The notes under the pieces were generated by a model that saw only the letters and a program-made list of their open reading frames with translations, had not been told where the DNA came from and made no database searches. From Symbiodinium microadriaticum (Eukaryota > Sar > Dinophyceae > Suessiales > Symbiodiniaceae): DNA of 64,000 nt. The stretch is taken from the NCBI GenBank assembly GCA_001939145.1, contig LSRX01001132.1, positions 93,787 to 157,786 on the forward strand, given 5' to 3'. Below, one piece after another: positions 22,297-34,255 of this stretch. A program made the translations under genes and the position numbers. Positions within the stretch are counted from its first letter, which is position 1; each line of letters opens with the position of its first letter.

Positions 22297-25200
22297 CCAA
22301 ACAAGCGTTGAGATGCACCCGTTGCTCAAGGTTGCACAGTGTGCTCTTGGTTTGCTGAGCTCCTTCAAGATGCGGTGCACATGTTCAGAGCATGCCCCTC
22401 GCAGGCAAAAAAAGCTGTGAAGGGCGAGTGAAGAGCTACACCGATGGCTGCGGACGAAGGTGACCGCTCCACGGCCTTGTGCATCACAAGTCACAGGCAA
22501 AGTCCTCATTGGCTTTCTTCTTGTGAGGTGGGCAGAGCGCTTCGTTCTCCGCAGTGGCTCGTTGACTAAAATGCCGTTGTCAGAAGGTCGGCTGAGCAAA
22601 GCGTCATGAAACCTGTGACTTCAAAATACCTGTAATGACTTGGATACGTACAGATGGTTCGCAGGCAGGTGCACGTGCAGCTTTCTTCGTCCAGTGTAGA
22701 AGATGCATGAAGGAGGGCAGACTAGACCCCCAAACTCCCCTCAACACCACCAGCATGCACAGTGTCAACTTGCCGCCCTGGGGTCGACTTAGATGGAACC
22801 CTCGGCAATTTCTGTCGAAGTCGTCATGTTTTCCATTCGTCTTGGGGCTTCAAGGCGGCCCTTGTGGAGGTGCTCTTACACACAGAGCTGCCTGCAAGTG
22901 TAGTTTAGGCGGCGAGTTGCAGAACAGTTGCACACAGAAGAGGGGAGGCAAGGAACCACATGCATCTCGTTGCATCTCTGGGTGTGCTGCAAAAAAGGAG
23001 CATCGGGTGAGCACACACCAACTTGCGTGCTGGCTGTCATGGTCAGTGCGATAGCATCTTACCATCTTTCCGGCCTGCCACCCGCACTGGCTCAACGTAG
23101 TGTTACCGCTCCACCTCCGGCACAGAGTGCGTAAGAGGGGGCCGAGCTTGGTGACCGGGCAGCCTTTATCTATTCAATGTGGAACCCAGTTAATTGAGCC
23201 TATGGGTGCACTTTGACAAACCGGGTGCTAGCAACATATGACTTTTTGTATCGGCAATGCGGGGCACAGATCCGGAGCAGACAGAACATGCAGCCGCCGT
23301 TCCTCCAAAGGCAAGTCAGCAGCTTTGCAGCAACCCTGTCACCCGTACCCCAAAGAGAGTCAACATTACGTATCGGCGTCGATCCGTCACAACGACGACC
23401 GCTTGCTGCAAAGATACACTCGCTTGTGAGTCAGTCGTAGAGTCAATGCCGCCTTTAGCTTGGCAAGAGTGCTAATGGCATCCGATCCGTTGGACCAGGA
23501 GTATTGCACTCAGATGCGTCACCACTCGGATGGGAGTTGCACTCAGGGGGGTTCCGACACAAGGCTTGGCCAGCTGCTTCTCTCCCTGCGTTCAGCCGAT
23601 GGGTTGGGGCCTCGTGGAGCGCGAGCCCCGAGACATGTCGAGACTCCGAGGCCTCAGAGGAATGCTGCAGAGGCTGCACTCGAAGGCATGGGATGAGCCT
23701 TAGATGTGTGAGTGGATGTGCAAGCTCGACAAGCGCAGGGGTGCGGCTGAAGCCTGGCTTTGCCACGCGGTCGGCATCTCGTGACCTGCATCGGTGCACC
23801 CAGTCGCTTGGAATCACGGCTCGATGCTCAAGGCTGGCCGTTTGGGCGGTGCAGGACCACGGCTCGCAGGTGGGCGCAGGGTGACCAAGCGCGCCAGGGC
23901 TGTTTGTCTCCGGCTGCGTGGCAGCGCTTCCCCCTGAAAAGTCCAGCCATTTGTGTTAATCGAAAAGCATCCTCGAGGATGCCGTGCCCCTTCGACAGAT
24001 GGCCTTGACCATCCTGTGCGGCCGCCGTGCGATTTCGCGTGCAAGTCTTCACCGCCTTTTTCTGTCCGTGGTCTCGCCAGGAGAAAACTGACGCAGCGCC
24101 AGTGGTCCGAGTTGTCCGCGCAGGACCAGGAGGCTCTTCGAACGGCTTGAGCCTGAGCCTCGCAGAGTTCATAGCAATCATAGCATAGCAGAGCACCGCC
24201 TGCGTTGGAGCAAGGCCTTGTTGTCAGGCCTCGGCGAGAAGAACAGCAGCTTGCAAGGCCGCAGCAGTGGCGGGTGGGCAGAGGGTGCGTCGATTCGGTG
24301 TCACAGGCCTCCTCTTCGCCTGCATCGCCAACGTTCAGGCAGCCGGTCCCTGGCCCGCACGGGAGCCTAGCCTCGGCATGCCGCCTTGACATGGCCGCCG
24401 CTGCGTTCCGCGTCTCTCTGCGTTCCGGCTCAGGCGTTGCAAGCACAGCTCTCAGCAGGAATCCTGCAGGGCAACGGAGAGCAGGCCGGAGTTGCGTTGC
24501 CTCTGGAGACTTCGCGGCTTGTGTATCGCCCTTTAATAGCTTGAAAAGCCAGTCGTTCAGAGGCTGCAGCTTGCGTGGAGTGCACTGTGCTAAGACTTGC
24601 AGATGCACTCAAACTTAAGCTGGTGCGGACTCGCGTTAAGATCACTCTCAGGTGCTGCAGTATTACTGGATGACTGCAGCCCGGAGGCACGGACCCGCCC
24701 TGCGGTGTTGCAAGCCATCGTTTCTTAGGTTGTACTGTATCTAGCGTGGGCCAGATGTGCAAACTCGCAAGCAGACGCGTCCGTGGATTCTTGATCATGT
24801 CTGAAAAGTTTCAAGAACATTCGAGAACACGGCTGCAAATTCATGTCATCCACCCGCCTTCTTCACCGCGTGTCAAGCTGCTGCTGTTCATTGACAGCAT
24901 CAGTTCAAGGCTTCAAGGCGCAGCATCATGCAGATTGGCAACACTTGCCGTTGATGATGGGGACTATGGCCCAGGCGCTGCGCGGAGACCGAAGAGTAGC
25001 CAAATCTGTGCAAGAAGAGGATTACCTTTGTGGTCTATGACGGTATATGGCTTGGCGAAGCGATTTCAGATTTGGATTCCAGGAACCTTTGGCCGGAACC
25101 GGCCCTGCACCGTGGTCTTGAAGGGAGTTGAGTACATCTGTGTATACCTCCCGTTCGTGCCAACACCTCCCCTCGACGACTTACCATACTCGTACAACTC

Positions 25201-27345
25201 AGCAAGGACATGTGGCGTGCTTTTCGAAGAGAACATGTCTCAAAGCTACGGGTCGTTCCAGCTTTCAACAGCAAGCATTCGACGAAAACGCACCGCCCGG
25301 CAACCACAGCCACTACGGCAGTTAGCCATGGAGGTAGGTGGCTTCTCCACTCTCGCTGCATTTGAGATGCCGCAAGTCCTTGTCCGGTCATGTCCGGTCC
25401 TCACATGTCCTCACCTTCGCTGGCTTGACTTCGACGTGAAGCGTGGAATCACGTCGAATTGATTCTTCCCTATAGTGCCGCACCACAAGTCACGAGGAAT
25501 CACTTTTTGCGACTGCTAGTAAAGCCCAGGTTCCCCAACTAAGAATGCACAGAAGAGAGCCACTTCAAACATAATGAGCACAAGACTTCCGACCTTTCAC
25601 CTACAGATGCCGATCTACGATGGGTTCACATGGTTCACATAAAGGCAGCTCCGCAGTCGCCCTTGCGCCCTGAGCAAATGATTGAACCGGTAGTCGCTGC
25701 ATGGCAGCTGTCTCATTATGTCACATTATGTCTCATTCAGACCTTCGGCAGCTTGCTCCCCATACGCTGCAGGAGGCCGTAGTGGTACCCGTTACCATGC
25801 CTTCTGTTCAATACCTCACTGAGTGAACACCGTGGCAATGGATTGATTCGGATTGATGGAACCTGTCGTCCGGTGGTGAAGGTTCCGGCTCTGTGCAAGT
25901 CTGCTAGAAGTGTTGCGCCTTCTCCGCACAAGCCGGCACATCTGGCAAAGCGCTGTCTGCGCTTCGAAAACCTGTGCGGCATGGCTGTGCTTGGGTGTGG
26001 CTCAAAGTCAGGTGGTCGTGTCAGAGTCCCGTCAGGTGGTGAAGTCCCTGAGCCACCTGCAGGCACAGGGCTCGGGCATTAGGAGAGCGTGTACTGTGTG
26101 TCGAGGGTTCACATCCTTGGAGACAGCCTGGGTCATGTTCGGAGGTCCCATTGCTGCAGCTGGCTTCGGCAGAGGCAACAGCGGTGATGCACCGCAGCAT
26201 CTGCAGCACTATGCCAGGAGGGGAGCGGGGAATCGCTTGTGCCGCAGGCATCTGCACCGGAGCTGCGGCGAAGCTGTGCCGAGTACCAAGAGCAGAGCGG
26301 CGGTTTCCAGTCTAGTCTTCCTTTTCAACCCCTGTGCCGAGATTCGGGCACACGTATCGAGTGTCGGGCTCAGTTGGCGATTGCCACAACAGGGCGTTTA
26401 GTTGGGAAGGATTGCGATTGGCTCGGGCATAGCCGCGGCCTTCTTGCACCCGTGATAAGTCAGGTGCTAGGCAGGTGTAGCCGACTAGCCTGAGGCAATG
26501 AGCGTTCAAGCTCGTAGCGGATATTTGCCACATCAAGCAGATAAATCAACATGAGAGCCCCACGGCAACATGCGAAGCTGAAATCGCGTTGGGCATCAAG
26601 CATGTTAGGCTGCACTCTTGGACACTGGCATATGGGAAATGCAGCATGCCGCTTTGAAAGGACGAGCACCACCAGCGGACATTGAACACATATCATGAAG
26701 GCGTGACACATCGCGACACGACTGCCAAGACGAGCTGAAATTGCTTGGGAGAGAGCCTTGGTTTTTGGCCATGCGGATGCGCCTCTCCGCTTCAAGCATA
26801 TGGGCTGCCTCGGGCTCGACGCGCAAAGGGCGCCTTGGCCATGGGCTGCTTGCGCTGCTGCTTCTCGCGCTGGGGAGCTCCGCCGATGATCTGTCTCTGT
26901 CTGTCTGTCTGTTTGTACGTATGTCTTTGCGTCTTCTGTGTGCGTGTTTGTGTGTGTGTGCTGGGCGGCAGCTGCCTCACACCCCTGTTCAGAAATGCTC
27001 TCTGCATCTTTGCCACTGGAAGCCAGTTCGGCACGTTCAGAAGAGCTCAGACGATGTAGTTCATGTTTCTTCACACAGAGTCCAAGTTCCCATCATTACA
27101 CTGTGCCCATGCTTTTATCGATCAGCTTTTTCTGCTCCGCTGTTTTATGCAGTGCCAGTCTGAGGAGCAGCAGTCTGAGCTTCAGCAGCATCTCGCTGAA
27201 GCGGAGCCAAGCCCGATTAGAGGCGATTGGGAGACACGCAAGAGGGATCCAGAGGGAAATTGCAAACTGGGAGCAGCCTGCATAGAAGGAGACTCTTTTC
27301 ATTTCGGGACCCGCGAGAGCAGGTGTGGATTTTGAGGTGTTATAT
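22297..27345. other. 5-kb stretch without a recognised gene
   Basis: Many medium open frames occur on both strands, including 24746-25462 and 25910-26401 on + and 23814-24608 on -, but none shows family motifs or spliceable neighbours. A TGTC/TGTG microsatellite lies at about 26895-26965. A small helical block (RSQARLEAIGRHARGIQREI) at about 27200-27280 may be exonic. Confidence 0.3.
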
Positions 27346-27403
27346 TGTAACATGAATATTTACATATTAGCTGTCAATGTAACATGAATCTTATTAGCCG
27401 TCA
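27346..27403. repeat. Tandem duplication of about 30 nt
   Basis: TGTAACATGAATATTTACAT at 27346 begins a unit ending GCTGTCAA at 27377. It is followed directly by a shortened second copy at 27378-27403 ending GCCGTCAA. Confidence 0.75.
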
Positions 27404-27457
27404 ATATTATGGAAGAGCAGAGCTAGTCGACAGCGGACATGAGATGGCATAAATCGC

Positions 27458-27742
27458 GGTTTGATCTGCAGAACGATAGGGGACATGCAGAAAACGATAA
27501 CGTGCAAGTGCCTTTGAGCGACTCCGACTGGCGTTTCTCTCTGAAGAGCCAGACTGTCTGTGAGGACTACAGGTGTACTACCAGCGAGCACAATCTAGCC
27601 AGGAGCCGAAACGAGGCATTTCCAGTACTAAAGTTGTACTACCAGCAAGCACAATCCAGCCAGGAGCATCCCGGAGCATCCCGACATGGGTTTTGATGTG
27701 CAGAGTGATAGGGAACACGCAAAAAACGGTAATGTCCCTTTG
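27458..27742. repeat. Interleaved direct repeats (about 57 nt and about 34 nt)
   Basis: The segment 27458-27514 (starting CGGTTTGATCTGCAGAACGA) recurs in diverged form at 27687-27742. Between them a second unit at 27573-27606 (containing TACTACCAGCGAGCACAAT) recurs at 27634-27667. The nesting suggests duplicated mobile or intergenic DNA rather than a coding repeat. Confidence 0.7.
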
Positions 27743-28119
27743 CCGAGCCAGTAATTTTGGCCGTGGCTCATACGAACTTACAGAGACAAGCAGACGTGAC
27801 CATTGTTCAGCATGTGTTCGCGCGTGTGCATGTTGTTTCTTGCAATGTCAACAGCACGGAAGAAGCATGATTTATCCCTTGCGTGAACTATTTGCTGCCC
27901 CTTCTCACACAGCAGCTTCCATGCCGTCGCAGCAACAGGTAAAGTCCTGGAATCCTGGCGATGAGCCAGAAGATGCGGACGAGGATGCCAAGGAAATTAC
28001 GAAGCAGATTTGCCAATCCGGGCGGAAGAGGCAAGGGCACCAAAGTGCTGCCTGTAGGTCCTGCGAAATGCAGACGCGTCAGAGATCGTCAGAGCTCCTA
28101 TAGAGGTGCTAGATGCTTC

Positions 28120-28290
28120 GTAGCTCTCCAGCCTGAAATTGCCGCTCCTGCAAGCTGGCATGTTGAGCTTGGGGCAGAGGGCCCCCAATGTTGGACAATC
28201 CCCCTTGGGAGGAATTTCCTGGCGGCGAAGGAGGCCTTTGAGGAGGCTGAGGTGAAGGACGCAATCATGCAGCTGGTCTGCGACTTGCTA
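28120..28290 (+). CDS. Exon-like block, unidentified
   Basis: Within a longer open frame (27961-28380) this part reads PEIAAPASWHVELGAEGPQC, then IPLGRNFLAAKEAFEEAEVK, with protein-like composition. It is near the next block at 28580, also on +, and could belong to the same gene. No family recognised. Confidence 0.28.
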
Positions 28291-28579
28291 TGTCATGCTT
28301 ACATACGTTCACACAACTTGCACCTCCACAAGTGCCTGCAACAGAAAGCAGATTTCTTTCGGGTCGACGGTCTGGACTGAAAAAGTGTAGCTGACGTCTT
28401 GGTGTCGGTGCCAACCTGACAACATCACAAGAGGGCAGAGCCATCACTTTATGTTGCAGCTGCGATTTTTCATTCGTAACAGGTACAGTGCGATCATTGG
28501 TGCCTTAGCATGCATTCAGACGTCGGTTTGAGTCTGATGTGTAACAACAGCCCAAGACAGCTGACCACTTTACCTGCAG

Positions 28580-28790
28580 GTGCTGCCGCAAATTGCAAAG
28601 AATTTGACGAGGGAATGGCCTATTTCGAGGAGATGCCGGCAGCCCGGCTGAAAAACTTCACAAGCAGAAATTCTCGTGAGGAGATCCAAAGCAGCTCCTT
28701 GGAAGCCGGCGACAGCGTCTACAGCGCCACATTGAAGCTCCTGGGGATTCAGGGCAACTACGAAGAAGCCAGCAGGAGCGCTCGCTCAGT
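28580..28790 (+). CDS. Exon-like block, unidentified, helical
   Basis: After CTGCAG|G the frame encodes about 70 residues including KEFDEGMAYFEEMPAARLKN and YSATLKLLGIQGNYEEASRS. The charged, Ala/Glu-rich mix suggests helical repeats, loosely reminiscent of TPR or PPR units, but no register can be confirmed. The frame stays open to 28998, so the right end is uncertain. Confidence 0.4.
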
Positions 28791-29236
28791 CTTCAACTGG
28801 CTTACAGCCACCGGGGAGGGAGGGTCTCTCAGCCTCTTCGACGCCGTGTTTCCGGGGCGGAGAGGCCATTCTGATGTGCCACAGTCGGACAGAGTCGGAG
28901 CGCCATTCCTGATCATTCTGAGTGCTAAGACAGTTTCCGCAGAATCGGACAGTCAGCCTCGAGGATTTGGCAGCAGATGGTCGACACAGGGCTGCTAAAG
29001 AGATCATCCCGACAGCAGGGCGACTCAGCTGCGAAACAGCCGATTTCGGCTTAGGACTTCGTTCGATCACGTGTGGTCGTCTATAGGGCCTCGTCATTCT
29101 TGTACACGCGTCAATGGCCCATCAATATCTGATCTGCAATTCAAAAAAATACTACATTATATGAGCGACCGCGGTTATTTAGTCTTCTTGTGTTAAGAGT
29201 ACAGGCGGACATGGTAATACGGGTTTTGCTAGCGTT

Positions 29237-30050
29237 ACTTGGGGAACGAGATAGGGCCCGCAGTAAAAACGAGATGGCGTAAAGAATATATATTGTGTTT
29301 ACTCACAGTTGTACTATATAGATGGGAGTCAGTTCGCCTCACTACGGACCAACAGCAATGGCTAGAAGCGCACGTGTGGCATGGTCCAAATTTTGTTGGG
29401 AGTGTCCGACCAAAACGAGATTCAGAACGAGATAGTAAACGAGATACTTTCGATTAGCCAGTTCGGTCCCAGACGGTCATAACCCATTCCTCTTGTAGAC
29501 CAGTACTAATGCTACGACGAGGAGAAGTTCTAGTACTAGTAGTACTAGGATTAGTACTACCAGTACTACTAGTACTACTAGTATTACGAGTACTACTAGT
29601 ACGACTAGTACTACTAGTCTCACTAGCACTACGAGTAGTACTAGTACGACTAGTATTACTTTCAGCCAAGGCTCAAAGAACACTGGCCGAAGTTACCTTG
29701 CTCCTGCCCCTGCTACTAGTGCTACTGTTACCGCCACCATCACCCGTCCCGTCGCTCCTGCTGCTGCCGTTACACTTGCTACCGCAGCCGCTTCTCCCCC
29801 TTCTGCTTCTGCTGCTGTTACTGTTACTGGAACTGCCGTTGCCATTGCCACGGCCACTGCCACTGCCACTGTAACTGCTACTGCTGCTGTTGGTAATGCT
29901 TCTGCCGCTCTGGCTCTTGTCACTACTGCTACAGCATAAAACCCTTATGGCATGCAGATATGTACAGCATATGTTCGAACGAGATCCCCAAATTTTTGAC
30001 ATGCATGCAGAATCCAGTCCTACTTGGGGAACGAGATCAGGGCCCGCAGT
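29237..30050. repeat. Segment flanked by a 28-nt direct repeat, containing ACTAGT-type microsatellites
   Basis: ACTTGGGGAACGAGATAGGG plus CCCGCAGT (from 29237) recurs with a single inserted C from about 30022 to 30050. The hexamer CGAGAT recurs several times inside and just beyond the first copy. Between the copies are a (GTA/CTA)n tract at about 29516-29660 and a GCTACTGC-type triplet tract at about 29700-29935. It could be the footprint of a mobile element or a segmental duplication. No coding remnant was seen. Confidence 0.6.
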
Positions 30051-31478
30051 TAGGATGCGCGTCCTTTAGCTAATTACGAAATAAACTTCGTCGCCCATAT
30101 GGCGTCTGGATGCCCGTAGAACCCTTCGAAAGTCACAGAATCTCGGACGTGTGCCTGCTTTATGGCCGCAGGCTGCCTTACTGGGCTTCTGAATGCTGCT
30201 GCATCTGCAGGACGTTGAGGGGGCGTTCGAAAACGCTTGAAAAGCACACTGACTCTTCGACAGGAGATGTTGAGCTCGTTCTCAAGGACGTGCTTGCGAG
30301 CAGACGGATCATTCGTTTCTTTTTGAGCACTTTGCCCAAGGCCATTTTTGGCTGAGTCGAAAGCTGACTGGCAGGACATGGATGCAGCTCAAGCCACAGG
30401 CACTGTCTTGCCCAAGACGACGCCATGCACAACGGTACTTCAATAGTAGAGTAGACAATGACAACGAGACAACTACTAGCGCTGATGCTGATGACCTGCA
30501 TACGAAGCAAGGACGAGAAGTTTCTTGAGCTTTTGTAGAATGCCTGGTAGCACAGAGCTGTCGAGAGAAGGCGTCGAGCTCAACCCGTCGCATTTTGGCT
30601 GCCTTCTGAAAGCTTGCCGACAAAGCAGAGACGCTGGGACTAACTCGCCCGTTGCAGTTTGCAGAGTTGGAGCTTTGTGTCCGAACAAGATGTGGTAAAT
30701 ACAGTGATGTGGCGCTGTGCCGTTGATTTCTTCAGGTGTCAATAGCCCTGATGCTCTGATGCTGGCTGTCAAAGGATCTCGAGAATGCCGAGAAGGCACT
30801 GAAGCGCATGCGTACCGCAAGCATCCCGACGCTCTGGCGGCAGGTTGTTCAAGCAAGATGTAAATTGAGGAGACATAAGAAGTCGTCTTCCTGAGGTAGT
30901 GATGACCTGAGTAGTTTCCATTTTTTGTAGCGCCGTAAGAAACCTTACCACTAGGCCATACATCACCGTGCCAATCCAAGGGCCAACATTATCCACTACA
31001 CCATTTACATGGGGGCATGCGCAAGGCCTGGATCAGCTGTGAGAAGCCAGAGCGCTTTGGGTTTAAGCTGACGTGCCTGCACAACTTTGTAAGCCAACAG
31101 ACAGACCGAAGCAAAGCATCACGATTATGTTACATGATCACCAGTAGATTTTGGCGATATCTGTAGGTTCGTGGCAGACGAGCAACCTGGGCATGCTGCG
31201 GCTGTAGAGCTTGAGCCACTCGGATCCACCTGGATTCAAAGCTATAGCCGAGCTTTCGGTTGTTATCTTCGGAAGTTCCATGGGTTCGGATCGACAGAAC
31301 AAGCATGCCACTTGGCATTGGCAGCTGCTCTCAGCTCCTACGTGTCATGCAGCGGCGATTCCCCGCCGAGGCAGAAAGTTCTGTCCATGATGGACGAGGA
31401 CATGGTGACCGCCCTGGCTTTTTGGTCTGTGGATGTTGGACTGCAATCATCCGCAACTGCCAACCTCACCGATCCCAG
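30051..31478. other. No recognisable gene
   Basis: Open frames occur on both strands. One + frame near 30250-30350 contains GDVELVLKDVLASRRIIRFF, and the block 31320-31478 reads QKVLSMMDEDMVTALAFWSV, both protein-like but unassigned. Confidence 0.3.
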
Positions 31479-31602
31479 GTGAAGCCCAACGATTACTTCC
31501 TGGAGGCGCAAGCTGCTGCAGTGAACCTCTGTCGGATGATAGCATCCATGGAGAGCAAGCCTGATGAAGGAGCGAATCCTTCTCCATCTCGGAATTGCTA
31601 GT
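31479..31602 (+). CDS. Exon-like block, unidentified
   Basis: After ATCCCAG|G the frame reads VKPNDYFLEAQAAAVNLCRM then IASMESKPDEG and a stop at 31602. The same AG|GT could instead be the donor of the preceding protein-like block. Family unknown. Confidence 0.28.
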
Positions 31603-32186
31603 TTGAGGCCTGGCCTTCCGAAGGGTTTGCTCAGAGGACCGAAGTCCACTCACTGGCAGGGATTGGCTGTACGATGAGGATGCACCGAGGCCGCTGCTGC
31701 CGACACGGTAACTTGAAGTCGCGTGTTCTTCCGAATCTCTTCACTGCCACTGCCGCGTGACATGCAAATCTTTGAGGTACCTATACCCACAGAGCCAGTC
31801 TGACTCGCTGCTTTTGCAGTCCCTCTCAACTCTACCCCAACGGTCAAAGAATTGGATGCTTCTGCAACGTGGCGTTGGAGCAGTGCGGTCGGGTGATGAG
31901 TTGCAAGGACCAAAAGCATCATGCAACATGCTGTGCTAGATCGATTCTTTGCCGACGTTGAAACGACTAGTCGCCGAAGTTCAGCAGCTAGTGCAGCACG
32001 CGCATCACCCCCAAAGCAACTTGACGTTTGTGCGCCGCAGAGGTACAGTCTCATGGCTCTTCGCAGTGTTACTGTAAGATTTAATAAATGTGTGAGTTTC
32101 TTGTGAATGCTGTGTGCCAGCAAGCATCCCGTAGGCTCGTTGCCTTGGAGGAGTCCGTTTTGTGTGGTCCCCTCAGTCTTATTCAG

Positions 32187-32280
32187 GCCCGGCGACGCGG
32201 AGTTGCAGGGAGCCGCACAGGTTCTGGAGGAGGCAGTGGGTCAGAAGAGCGGTTTGGGGACCCTTTTGGGAGGTGTCAGG
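32187..32280 (+). CDS. Exon-like block, unidentified
   Basis: After ATTCAG|G the frame reads PGDAELQGAAQVLEEAVGQK then SGLGTLLGGVR and ends near GTCAGG. Helical-looking; no family recognised. Confidence 0.3.
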
Positions 32281-32824
32281 GCTTGTAGGTTCAGGATTGT
32301 TCTGGTTATTCTGGTTGAAATATATCTGCAGGATTCGTCGATATGTTTGCAGTTTATACGGGGTGTCGCACCAGGAATGAAGTTGCTGGAGCTGCGAAGC
32401 GTTCGCAGTTCAGTATCATCGGCACTAAAGTAAATACTACCAGTAAGCCAGCGGCTCGTTTCGACGAGGCGAGGGGTGCGACAAGCCGGGAGTCGGGAGT
32501 GATTCGTTCCCGGAAAATTTAAGACCTGTGTTGATGACTTTGCACACTGGCAGTTGAGCACAGTTGAGCGTCTGACCTCCAGAAAGTATGCAAGAAATGT
32601 CGCGGAAACAGGATCCGTGGACGAAAGAATCAGGAAGTCGACCAGCCGCAGTCCCGCTAGATACTGGTAAGGCTGCATCGAGATCTCTGGTCCAGAAAAA
32701 GATTCCGCACTTTAACCTACCTGAACCAGCTCGTGACAAGCCAATTTGTTATAGAATGCCAACTTCCCGTGTATCATCGTATGTCCTACTCCAAATTCCA
32801 AGTCATTTTTTTCTGCACTGCCAG

Positions 32825-32871
32825 GCGATTGCGGACAACATCCGCCTCACACTGGGGCTTCGAGAGCTGAG
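32825..32871 (+). CDS. Short exon-like block, unidentified
   Basis: Bounded by TGCCAG|G and CTGAG|GCACC (GC donor), 47 nt encoding AIADNIRLTLGLRELR. The splice context matches proven introns in the GPI and Nudix genes. Family unknown. Confidence 0.35.
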
Positions 32872-33006
32872 GCACCAAAACTCGGTGTTCTCACGGTTTC
32901 GGCTTTTCCGGTTCTGACGTACTGATTAGGACACAGTGCAAGAATATGCAAGAGTTTGCAAATTCTACTCCTCGTCTTCGTTGCTGTGAAAGATGTGGGC
33001 AAAAGC

Positions 33007-33059
33007 TGCACATGCTTTTACGTACATGCCATGTTACGAATACGTAAAAGCACATGTGC
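33007..33059. repeat. Hairpin with 16-18 bp stem
   Basis: TGCACATGCTTTTACGTA at 33007-33024 pairs with TACGTAAAAGCACATGTGC at 33041-33059, with a 2-nt bulge on the right and a 16-nt loop. Confidence 0.75.
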
Positions 33060-33270
33060 GTGGATGATTGGGCACACGCTAGAATGCGACCGTTCGGAAG
33101 GTCAGGCTTTTGTTTGTACATCTGTCCTTCCGTGCCGGCGGATATCCGTTTATGGCTGCTTCTCTCTCTCTCGACGATATCAGGGCTCCTGGCAATCAGA
33201 GCTGGGGCCCGTGACAGACAGCTACCAGTAGAAACTGCAGCCTGTGAGGGGAGGTTTCCTCACCGTACAC

Positions 33271-33296
33271 TGTCAGCTTCTTTAAAGAAGCTGACA
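33271..33296. repeat. Perfect 26-nt palindrome
   Basis: TGTCAGCTTCTTT is followed without spacer by its exact reverse complement. A palindrome this long with no loop is unlikely by chance. Confidence 0.9.
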
Positions 33297-33447
33297 TTGA
33301 CGTCTAGCTGGTGCTCAGACTAGACTGGAAGCTAGTCACTCGCCGCAAGTTGTGCGAGATTCGCTGCAAAGATCCCGTCGTTAGCCTAGGAAGCTCTGAG
33401 GTGGTTGCAATGTTCATGAGGAAGTTGATGCTTGTCGCCGCTTTGCT

Positions 33448-33690
33448 GTGCAATTCGATGCAGGGAGCGCCTCCCTGCTCTACAAGCAGCCTCGGAGAAG
33501 GCGGAGTTTGGAGTCTCGGTTTGCTTTTTCTGGATTCGCGAATCGAAGGGTTGCAGAAATCTCCTTCGCAGGCGTACGCACTGCTCAACTCCTAGAGCCT
33601 CAGCGCCGTGCGCGTGGCCGCTTTGTGGCCGAAGCCGTTCCAACTCTGCCCAGCTTGGATGCAGAAAAAGTGACGAGTTGGAGTGGTTCG
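33448..33690 (+). CDS. Exon-like block, basic, unidentified
   Basis: The frame reads FDAGSASLLYKQPRRRRSLE, then FANRRVAEISFAGVRTAQLL and RFVAEAVPTLPSLDAEKVTS. Arg-rich and free of low-complexity sequence. Two other frames are also open here, so the choice of frame is uncertain. Confidence 0.28.
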
Positions 33691-34058
33691 TCAGCAAGTC
33701 CGACAGGACAGTCTACCCAGCAACTGCACCCATCTTGCAGCAGTGATTGCGGCGGACCTTACATGAGTCATGTACACACTCAGAGTGCATAGCCTCCCGT
33801 TCATGATCGTGCTTACCTGAATGTAGCTTGCGTTTGTGGCTCATGACGGTTGTCGGTTCATCAGTCCTGGTGCAACTATCCCGTGCCAGAAGAGCTGCCA
33901 CCTCTGCGGAAACCAGTGATGCCAAATGCTTGCGCACTACTCGTAGGTGAAGATCAAGGAAGTGCGTTGCCTAGAGATAGATGAGGGCATGTCCTCAACT
34001 GCTCAACTGCGTCTGAAGATGTCTCATGCCGGCCCCTGAGCTGAGTGGAGCATTGCAG

Positions 34059-34255
34059 GCATCAGTGAGCTTCCAAAGTCGGCTTTGCCTCTGCTTCGCG
34101 AACTTCGCCCCAAGGCTCGGGGCCTTTGTCTTGGTTTGGTTCGGGCCGCCTCCTGGCTGGGCGGCGCTGACGCTGCGATCAATGAGCTGGAACGAGGACG
34201 CGTCGGGGACAGTTCGGGACGCAAGGCTTTGGAGCAGCTCGATCATTACAATGCT
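34059..34255 (+). CDS. Exon-like block, unidentified, helical
   Basis: After CATTGCAG|G the frame encodes ISELPKSALPLLRELRPKAR, then VRAASWLGGADAAINELERG and ALEQLDHYNAL before a stop. Leu/Ala/Arg-rich and helical. Family unknown; a longer open frame (34026-34520) in another phase is less protein-like. Confidence 0.4.

Noticed and set aside
23814..24608. 264-codon open frame on the - strand
   Set aside because: Composition is Arg/Ala/Ser-rich with no recognisable motif, other frames in the same stretch are also open, and all supported genes are on +. It could be chance in GC-rich DNA.
28010..28090. Peptide GGRGKGTKVLPVGPAKCRRV resembling the start of histone H4
   Set aside because: The similarity stops after about 22 residues, needs gaps, and the rest of H4 is absent. 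Low-complexity Gly/Lys/Arg resemblance is the likelier cause.
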